From positions 1 to 11,897 of the forward strand of contig RFZT01000045.1 of the NCBI GenBank assembly GCA_009920585.1: DNA of 11,897 nucleotides. The letters are read 5' to 3'. The stretch is from a bacterium. GTDB taxonomy: Bacteria > Verrucomicrobiota > Verrucomicrobiia > Chthoniobacterales > Terrimicrobiaceae. The notes under the pieces were generated by a model. It ran no database searches. It had not been told where the DNA came from and saw nothing but the letters and a program-made list of their open reading frames with translations. Shown piece after piece: positions 7,335 to 11,897 of this stretch. The stretch's first letter is position 1, and each line of letters opens with the position of its first letter. The position numbers and the translations under genes were made by a program.

Positions 7335-8633
7335 ATGCGAGATGTTTGGAATACGGCGGAACTCGGCCGATTGGATAAAAGTCATGTCTGGCACCCATTC
7401 ACACCGAATCAGGAATGGTGCTCAGCGGACAACGAACCACTTGTCCTCGTTCGCGGGGAAGGCGCGATGCTCGAGGATAGCCATGGCCGCTGCTACCTGG
7501 ATGGCAACTCCTCGATATGGACCAACATCCACGGCCACTCCCACCCAACGATCAAACGCGCGCTTCGCGAGCAACTCGACCGCGTGGCACATGTCTCCTT
7601 CCTTGGCAGCACAAATCCCCCCGCCATTGAACTCGCCGCGCGTTTAACCGCGCTCTTCCCGCCACAAACCCTCTCCCGCGTTTTTTTCAGCGATGACGGC
7701 TCGACCGCCGTCGAAGCGGCCATGAAGATGGCTATCCAATTTCACCAGCAATCAGGTGCCCCTCATCGCTCGCGCTTCATCGCCTTTGACAACGCCTACC
7801 ACGGCGACACGCTGGGAGCCGCGAACCTCGGTGGAATCGGCACATTCCAGAAACGCATCGAGGGACACCAATTTCCCGTCACGCACATCAGCGACCTCAA
7901 CCCGCTTGGTGAGCTTCTAAAAAAAGGCGACGTCGCCGCGGTGATCATCGAGCCGCTTATTCAAGGGGCTGCTGGTCTGCGTACCTGGCCGCGTGGGCTT
8001 CTGAGTGATTTAAGAAAGCTCTGCAACGACGTAGATGTTTTTTTGATTTTGGATGAGGTGATGACCGGCTTCGGGCGAACGGGAACGATGTTTGCATGCG
8101 AACAAGAAGACGTCATACCGGATTTCCTGTGTCTGGCCAAGGGACTCACCGGCGGCTACCTGCCGCTCGCCGCGACACTCACCACGGAACGAGTTTTCAG
8201 CGCGTTCGGCGGTCCGTTCGAAGATCAAAAGACTTTCTACTACGGCCACAGTTACTCAGGAAATCCGCTCGGATGCTCGGCCGCGCTGGCGAGCTTGGAT
8301 GTCTTCCGGGAAGAAAAGGTTCTCGAAAATCTCCAACCCAAAATCGCCCACCTCCGCGATCAACTCGCACGCTTCGCTTCTCACCCCTGTATTCACGAAG
8401 TGCGCCAGTGTGGATTCATCGCCGGCATCGAGGTCCGACAACCCGATGGCACCCCCTTCCCTTGGCAGCAACGAACAGGAGCAAAGATCTGTATGACTGC
8501 ACGCCGACATGGACTGCTCACCCGACCGATCTTGGACACGCTCGCCTTCATGCCGCCTCTATGCACGACGACAGCTCAAATCGATGAGGGCCTTCAAGCC
8601 CTCCATACCGCAATCACAGAAACACTCGACTGA
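7335..8633 (+). CDS. bioA: Adenosylmethionine-8-amino-7-oxononanoate aminotransferase (biotin synthesis)
   Basis: PLP enzyme that converts 8-amino-7-oxononanoate (KAPA) to 7,8-diaminononanoate (DAPA), usually with S-adenosylmethionine as amino donor. The 432 residues match BioA length. Motifs: WHPFT (19-23), DGNSSIWTNIHGH (56-68), FFSDDGSTAVEAAMKMA (117-133), AYHGDTLGA (154-162), EPLIQGAAGLR (206-216), LILDEVMTGFGRTG (237-250) and the PLP lysine K269 in LAKGLTGG. The open frame extends upstream to 7182 but that part lies antisense inside the CPBP gene; the ATG at 7335 starts just before the conserved WHPFT region and is preferred. No Shine-Dalgarno precedes it. No other biotin gene (bioB, bioD, bioF) is in the window, so it is isolated here. 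Confidence 0.94.
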   Translation: MRDVWNTAELGRLDKSHVWHPFTPNQEWCSADNEPLVLVRGEGAMLEDSHGRCYLDGNSSIWTNIHGHSHPTIKRALREQLDRVAHVSFLGSTNPPAIELAARLTALFPPQTLSRVFFSDDGSTAVEAAMKMAIQFHQQSGAPHRSRFIAFDNAYHGDTLGAANLGGIGTFQKRIEGHQFPVTHISDLNPLGELLKKGDVAAVIIEPLIQGAAGLRTWPRGLLSDLRKLCNDVDVFLILDEVMTGFGRTGTMFACEQEDVIPDFLCLAKGLTGGYLPLAATLTTERVFSAFGGPFEDQKTFYYGHSYSGNPLGCSAALASLDVFREEKVLENLQPKIAHLRDQLARFASHPCIHEVRQCGFIAGIEVRQPDGTPFPWQQRTGAKICMTARRHGLLTRPILDTLAFMPPLCTTTAQIDEGLQALHTAITETLD

Positions 8634-8636
8634 TTG

Positions 8637-8861
8637 GTATTCCAGAATCGGATTTTAGACAGAATTACAGAATGGGAGAATTTTTCTCCGCAGTGAATTA
8701 TGAGCATCGCAGACCACACAAAACAGAGAGCGCATTATAAACACCTACTCCTCTGTGCTCTTTGATTCACTTCGTTCACTCCTTCGGAGTTGCCTTTGGC
8801 AATCTTACTCCCTTTGGTTGGTTGTGGTTAATTCTGCTGAATTCTGTTAATTCTGTCAAAA
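8637..8861. repeat. Intergenic element 1 with ACAGAATT-type terminal inverted repeats
   Basis: It fills most of the 255-base gap between convergent bioA and the YkgJ-type gene. The left arm (8653-8673) contains GACAGAATTACAGAAT; the right arm (8841-8861) is ATTCTGTTAATTCTGTC followed by A's, which reversed is GACAGAATTAACAGAAT, an inverted match with one extra base. A third ATTCTG copy lies just inside the right arm (8831-8836). The left arm shares a longer block with element 2: GTATT, CCAGAA, then TTTTAGACAGAATT and ACAGAAT with small differences in spacing. No open reading frame is likely inside; the interior holds three short hairpins. It may be a MITE or REP-like unit, or part of a conserved 3' region. 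No target-site duplication was recognised. Confidence 0.55.
8675..8802. terminator. Three tri-loop hairpins between convergent bioA and the YkgJ-type gene
   Basis: GGAGAA-TTT-TTCTCC (8675-8689), ACTCC-TTC-GGAGT (8778-8790) and TTGCC-TTT-GGCAA (8790-8802) are perfect 5-6 bp stems with three-base loops. The last two abut and share one base. They sit where transcripts from the two strands meet, so a role in ending transcription or protecting 3' ends is plausible, but none is followed by a clear T-run, and the stems are short. Confidence 0.3.
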
Positions 8862-8888
8862 AAACCTCTTCAACTGCCGATTTCGGTT

Positions 8889-9440
8889 TTAGGCGATCGC
8901 TTCGGTTCGAAAATCCGCTGCCAGCATCGCCTCAAGCTCGCTCATGGCGACTTGGAGTTCTTGGCGCAGACGCTCGGATTCCGGCGAGGCATCCAGTGGC
9001 GGGGTGAAAAGGGCCGCATAGCGTCGTGCAAAAGCTTTATTCTCGCGGGTGTCGCCGAGTTGCGCGAATAAGCCCCGAACGTGATCGGTGAGGATTTTTG
9101 CCTCGGAGATCTTAGCAAAGGCGGCTTCCTCTGTGGATTCACCCGTATTCAGCGCCTGCAGTTGTCGGCAAGAAAATGTCCGGCAACGTTGCGGACGCTT
9201 CTCATAAATCGAGCAACAGGAATCCTTATAAGCAGGGCACGGCTGAAGGAATTGCATTTCCCCATCTTTACGTTTCAGCCTCAGACCGAGCGCAGACAGA
9301 GAGCGAACAGAATCCTCAGGCTGAAGACGGGTTCCATAAAAAAGAACTCCATTGCAACACATTCCGCACGCCGCACACAATTTCGCGGCGAGTGACTCCC
9401 CGCCAGCGTTCGCGTCCGCTTTCAAATCCATATTCCCCAT
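8889..9440 (-). CDS. YkgJ-type cysteine-cluster protein (putative metal or Fe-S binding)
   Basis: The 183-residue protein carries the family signature CAACGMCC (22-29), a CPAYKDSCCSIY segment (68-79) and KRPQRCRTFSC (81-91), giving nine cysteines in the N-terminal half that probably bind zinc or an iron-sulfur cluster. The C-terminal half (from about 100) is charged and helical, with a possible coiled coil near 155-172. The function of the family is not established. Two starts are possible: ATG at 9440, or ATG at 9431, which has GGGGA just upstream and is one of the few Shine-Dalgarno-like sequences in the window. It ends convergently with bioA and follows the FlhF-like gene by 67 bases, in which a perfect TTGACA (9477-9472) occurs without a good -10 box. 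Confidence 0.8.
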   Translation of the reverse strand: MGNMDLKADANAGGESLAAKLCAACGMCCNGVLFYGTRLQPEDSVRSLSALGLRLKRKDGEMQFLQPCPAYKDSCCSIYEKRPQRCRTFSCRQLQALNTGESTEEAAFAKISEAKILTDHVRGLFAQLGDTRENKAFARRYAALFTPPLDASPESERLRQELQVAMSELEAMLAADFRTEAIA

Positions 9441-9507
9441 GGCGACGAACGATGGGGCGCAAGCTAACCAATGTCAACCGATCCGCCACACTGATAGCGG
9501 AATTTTT

Positions 9508-10644
9508 TTACTCGTCGCCGGCCGAGAGCGTTCGACGAACGAGAAGATCGATGACATGCCGATCAAAGTCCCCAGCGATATTCTGTCCCGTGCTGGCGAA
9601 GAGGGGAACAAGACCATCATCGAGCACAAACTCCCAGAGCTTGCCGCAACGCGGAAGTTCATCGACATGCGTGAAGACGACATGCGTGGCCCCAAGAGCT
9701 GTGGCGCGGGTATAGGCTTCTTGAATGAGCGTCCGTTCATAGGCGGCATTCACGACAAGCACACGGGATTCGACCCCCAACTCATCGAAGGTTTTTTGCA
9801 AATGGCGGATATTTTTCCCGTTGAGAATCATTCCCGGAACATCGAAATAGACATTGGTCTCCTCGGGTACCTTGCGAAGCTCGGAGGGCTCGCGCAGGAG
9901 CGCCACGCCAAGAGCCTCGCAAAACATGGATAGACCTTCAGCCGAGTTGGGCTCATCGGCCTCCAACTTCATCACACACGCACTACGACCGCGCAGAAAG
10001 ACATCGGAGGCAATTTGCTTGCAGAGGGCCGTAGTGACTCCCGCTCCAGGCGATCCAAGAAAGGCAACACGATTCGAGAGAGCTAGACTGCGGCTCGGAG
10101 CCCGGTCGCGCATGAGCATCGCAAAATGCGATATCGCCGTTTGGAGCGGCTGATCTTTGAGTTTACGGGATTCCGGATGCTCTTCAAACTGGGCAAGAAA
10201 TTCCGTAGGAATGCCCGCCTTGGAGAGCAGGGTCCAAAGCCGTCCCGTCGGCAGGTTGTTGAACATGGCACGAACGAGCGACTCCGACACCATGTCACTT
10301 TCGTCACGTCCACCCTCCACCGCAGCGGCACGCTGTTTGCGAGGACGCGGGGCTCTGCGGCGCTGGGGATTATCAGACGCCGGCTCGTCGTCTGACTCTG
10401 GAATCGAGGATGACTGCGCAGTCACAGGTGCTGCGGCTGGTTCCTCCACAGGAATTTGAGCTATGATCTCAAGCTTCGGCGAGCTCAGAAATTTCGCCAA
10501 CCCCTCGCCCTCGACTTGGCGAACGGAAATGACCTGCGCCATTTCACCGAGCTTTTCACGAATGATCGTCGCCGCTTCCTCCGCCGACTTGACGATGAAT
10601 TTGTACTTCTGGCCTGGAGTGATGGAGACGTTTTTTTGAGCCAT
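9508..10644 (-). CDS. FlhF-like SRP-family GTPase with degenerate nucleotide-binding motifs
   Basis: The 378-residue protein has the FlhF layout. A short N-terminal domain (about 13-63; SAEEAATIIREKLGEMAQVI resembles the FlhF start) is followed by a disordered acidic/proline then Arg/Lys-rich linker (65-115), a helical N region (116-185) and a G domain (190-370). FlhF marks the cell pole and number of flagella together with FlhG. In the G domain the P-loop reads GSPGAGVTT (197-205), with V203 where the nucleotide-binding lysine should be. DVPG (268-271) fits the G3 motif, THVDE (325-329) replaces TKxDE, and TGQNIAGD (352-359) fits the conserved end of the domain. The DTxR motif is not recognisable. 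The fold is probably intact but GTP binding or hydrolysis may be lost. The ATG at 10644 has TAATAC eight bases upstream and no Shine-Dalgarno. No FlhG neighbour is visible. Confidence 0.72.
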   Translation of the reverse strand: MAQKNVSITPGQKYKFIVKSAEEAATIIREKLGEMAQVISVRQVEGEGLAKFLSSPKLEIIAQIPVEEPAAAPVTAQSSSIPESDDEPASDNPQRRRAPRPRKQRAAAVEGGRDESDMVSESLVRAMFNNLPTGRLWTLLSKAGIPTEFLAQFEEHPESRKLKDQPLQTAISHFAMLMRDRAPSRSLALSNRVAFLGSPGAGVTTALCKQIASDVFLRGRSACVMKLEADEPNSAEGLSMFCEALGVALLREPSELRKVPEETNVYFDVPGMILNGKNIRHLQKTFDELGVESRVLVVNAAYERTLIQEAYTRATALGATHVVFTHVDELPRCGKLWEFVLDDGLVPLFASTGQNIAGDFDRHVIDLLVRRTLSAGDE

Positions 10645-10652
10645 GGGTCAGC

Positions 10653-10848
10653 GTATTAGACCAGAAAAGAAAATTTTAGACAGAATTTACAGAATTTTAA
10701 AAATGATCCCAAATATTTCAAGATAGGATGATCTGGGCTTACAGGCTCTGCAAAAAACGAAGTCATTTTTACAGCCTAACAAATGACACCACTTACAGGT
10801 TTCCCTATTATTTTGTTAATTCTGTAATTCTGTCGAACCGATTACCAA
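10653..10848. repeat. Intergenic element 2 with ACAGAATT-type terminal inverted repeats
   Basis: It fills the 197-base gap between the FlhF-like start and the stop of the FlgN-like gene, reaching a few bases into that gene. The left arm (10674-10695) contains GACAGAATT then TACAGAAT, preceded by GTATT and CCAGAA as in element 1. The right arm (10818-10834) AATTCTGTAATTCTGTC is the inverted counterpart, followed by CGAACCGATTACC. The AT-rich interior is unlike that of element 1 and holds TTACAG four times on the plus strand (10687, 10739, 10769, 10793). The likely -10 box of the FlhF-like gene (TAATAC, minus strand, 10658-10653) lies at its left border, so the element may supply or influence that promoter. 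Confidence 0.55.
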
Positions 10849-11270
10849 ACTACCCATGACCCTTCAGCCTGCGTTGCGGCTGGAGCGGTGGCTCTGTGGG
10901 ATTTATAGGTTTTGATGAGTTTCGCTGGCGTTGGCACGGCCGGCTCAACCTTGGCCACGGTGCGAACGGAGTTCTTTAAAAGAAGCTGTTCACTCTCGCG
11001 GCTGAGGAGAAGGAGTTTGAGGATCTTGGCCAAAACGCGCTTGCGGATTTCGCAGGATGCCGCGTGCTCGGCACTTTTTACCGGGCCAGCCACCCTCAAC
11101 CCTTGAAGAGCTTCGTGAAGCTTCGCAACAATCTGCTTTTTGCGATCAATATGGGCATTTTCTTCCGAGGAACTGGAACGAAGACTCGCATTTTCCTCGT
11201 GCATGAAAAAATCAAGCTCATCACAGAGGGAATTGTAGCGCTCAAGTGCAGAAAGGGTATTCATCTGCAT
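10842..11270 (-). CDS. Small coiled-coil protein, tentatively FlgN-like (flagellar export chaperone type)
   Basis: A 142-residue, mainly helical protein with heptad-like leucines (5-30, 44-60 and 75-100), a Lys-Arg-rich middle and a proline/alanine-rich tail ending SWVVW. FlgN chaperones have this size and an N-terminal four-helix layout, and the LLLKN segment (96-100) near the end of the helices recalls them. No motif is diagnostic, so the family call is weak and leans on the FlhF-like neighbour and the sigma-54-type promoter. The frame extends upstream to a TTG at 11300; ATG at 11270 or 11264 is preferred because conserved-looking helical sequence begins there and the promoter match would otherwise be coding. 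The TAA lies inside the right arm of repeat element 2. Confidence 0.5.
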   Translation of the reverse strand: MQMNTLSALERYNSLCDELDFFMHEENASLRSSSSEENAHIDRKKQIVAKLHEALQGLRVAGPVKSAEHAASCEIRKRVLAKILKLLLLSRESEQLLLKNSVRTVAKVEPAVPTPAKLIKTYKSHRATAPAATQAEGSWVVW

Positions 11271-11277
11271 TATCACA

Positions 11278-11293
11278 AGCAAGTGGTGTGCCA
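11278..11293 (-). promoter_or_regulatory. Candidate sigma-54 (-24/-12) promoter of the FlgN-like gene
   Basis: The minus strand reads TGGCAC, ACCAC, TTGCT, an exact match to the sigma-54 core with ten bases between GG and GC. Transcription would begin near 11267, leaving a leader of about three bases before the ATG at 11264, or none before an earlier ATG. Such a short leader is unusual for sigma-54 genes and is the main doubt. If translation instead starts at the TTG at 11300, the same bases encode LAHHL and the match is chance. No enhancer-binding site was recognised. Confidence 0.45.
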
Positions 11294-11473
11294 GCTTCAA
11301 GAGACCCTACAAAAGGTGCAGGGGATTGTGAAAACACGCTTCCAACAAAACTACGCAGGTAAAAAAGACGGAACCAACCCAGCCTATGAAAATAGTTTTC
11401 CTGACTGAGGTGGGAGGGCAGCCAGCCGACCTCATGAAGCAGGCTTATCACCAACCAGCGCAAGATGGACGCC

Positions 11474-11503
11474 ATAATAGACGAAATACGCAACCTTTCC
11501 CAA
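11474..11503 (-). promoter_or_regulatory. Weak sigma-70-type promoter candidate upstream of the FlgN-like gene
   Basis: On the minus strand TTGGGA (11503-11498), an 18-base spacer and TATTAT (11479-11474) match four and five consensus positions. It would give a leader of about 200 bases before the FlgN-like start. Sequence match only. Confidence 0.2.
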
Positions 11504-11569
11504 AAATCATTTTAGCCTTGCTTCAGAAATCCATGATTCGCGCCACAGCAAATCGTCCCAAACTGCGAT

Positions 11570-11600
11570 TAATACCAAAAGCCGCCTGCTTTTGGTATTA
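11570..11600 (-). terminator. 13-bp perfect hairpin containing the ychF stop codon
   Basis: TAATACCAAAAGC, a five-base loop and GCTTTTGGTATTA form an uninterrupted stem. Read on the minus strand, the first three bases are the TAA of ychF. The A/T-rich stem and position just past the coding region suggest a transcript end or an mRNA-stabilising structure, though no T-run follows on the minus strand. Confidence 0.5.
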
Positions 11601-11897
11601 GACGTTGAAGCGGAATTCGACGACATCGCCGTCTTGGACTGTGTATTCCTTGCCTTCGAGGCGGAGCTTGCCGGCTTCGCGGGCTTTGGCTTCGGTGCCG
11701 CAGGTCATGAGGTCGTCGAAGGAGACGATCTGCGCCGCGATGAAGCCACGCTCGAAGTCACTGTGAATGACGCCGGCGGCGGCTGGGGCTTTGTCGCCAG
11801 CCTGGATCGTCCAGGCGCGGGTCTCCTTCGGACCGGTCGTGAGATAGGTGCGGAGGCCGAGTAAGTGGTAGGCCCCGCGGATGAGTTGGCTCACGCC
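11598..11897 (-). CDS. ychF: YchF/Obg-family translation-associated ATPase, C-terminal part (runs off the window)
   Basis: Conserved P-loop NTPase of the Obg family that binds ATP and associates with ribosomes. Only the last 99 residues are visible; they cover the TGS-like domain: RGAYHLLGLRTYLTTGPKE, then RAWTI, APAAAGVIHSDFERGFI, KLRLEGKEYTVQDGDVVEF and the terminal RFNV. This end is highly conserved across bacteria, so the call is firm. The P-loop and helical domains lie to the right of the window. The stop codon is the first arm of a 13-bp hairpin. Confidence 0.95.
   Translation of the reverse strand, partial: GVSQLIRGAYHLLGLRTYLTTGPKETRAWTIQAGDKAPAAAGVIHSDFERGFIAAQIVSFDDLMTCGTEAKAREAGKLRLEGKEYTVQDGDVVEFRFNV

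Larger units (their letters stand above)
11271..11597. other. 327-base gap with no convincing gene
   Basis: Two short open frames cross this stretch (minus 11242-11493, starting TTG and overlapping the FlgN-like gene; plus 11386-11601, ending in the ychF hairpin). Neither has a ribosome site or recognisable protein, and both look spurious. What can be seen is the sigma-54-type match near 11285, a weak sigma-70-type match near 11490 and the ychF-side hairpin at 11570-11600. Confidence 0.5.

Noticed and set aside
9472..9477. Perfect -35 box TTGACA upstream of the YkgJ-type gene
   Set aside because: The hexamer at correct spacing is CATCGT, a poor -10 box; not enough to call a promoter.
9482..9509. 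Plus-strand terminator shape: TCCGC, ten-base loop, GCGGA, then seven T's
   Set aside because: The stem is only five base pairs and no plus-strand gene ends nearby; the T-run is the mirror of the A's after the FlhF-like stop.
11242..11493. Minus-strand 83-codon open frame
   Set aside because: It starts with TTG, overlaps the FlgN-like start in another frame and has an odd Phe/Leu/Ser/Trp-rich composition with no motif.
11386..11601. Plus-strand 71-codon open frame in the gap before ychF
   Set aside because: No ribosome site, no recognisable protein, and it ends inside the ychF hairpin; composition is not convincing.

Overview
The window looks like chromosomal DNA of a bacterium from the PVC superphylum, most plausibly Verrucomicrobiota. 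This is an inference from four things: moderate-to-high GC, a McsA-McsB-ClpC stress module outside the Firmicutes with no ctsR beside it, almost no recognisable Shine-Dalgarno sequences, and short intergenic repeats built on the word ACAGAATT. No rRNA, tRNA, CRISPR array, transposase or phage gene is visible.

The left two thirds (1-7302) is one continuous minus-strand block. In transcription order it reads CPBP-family membrane protein, comF, accD, folC, then after a 77-base gap with a candidate promoter, ilvE, mcsA, mcsB and clpC, which runs off the left edge. Most junctions overlap or nearly touch (32-base overlap, GTGA, 4-base gap, ATGA, ATGATGA), so the block is probably one or two translationally coupled operons. 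The distal half is a protein quality-control module: McsA activates the arginine kinase McsB, which marks proteins for ClpC (with ClpP). A branched-chain aminotransferase sits where Firmicutes have ctsR. The proximal half mixes metabolic genes (fatty acid synthesis, folate) with a ComF-type phosphoribosyltransferase.

bioA diverges from the CPBP gene across only 32 bases (7303-7334) and is the only plus-strand gene in the window. It converges on a minus-strand block (8889-11270) that is, in transcription order, a small FlgN-like coiled-coil protein, an FlhF-like SRP-family GTPase that has lost its P-loop lysine, and a YkgJ-type cysteine-cluster protein. The last two genes lie between two short AT-rich intergenic elements (8637-8861 and 10653-10848) whose ends share an inverted ACAGAATT-based repeat.

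The right edge holds the 3' end of ychF, closed by a 13-bp perfect hairpin that contains the stop codon. In the 327-base gap before the FlgN-like gene there is an exact match to a sigma-54 (-24/-12) promoter. Together with the FlhF-like protein this gives a modest hint of a flagellar or polar-localisation remnant. The degenerate FlhF-like protein, the sigma-54 site and the paired repeats are the most unusual parts; the rest is conserved housekeeping.
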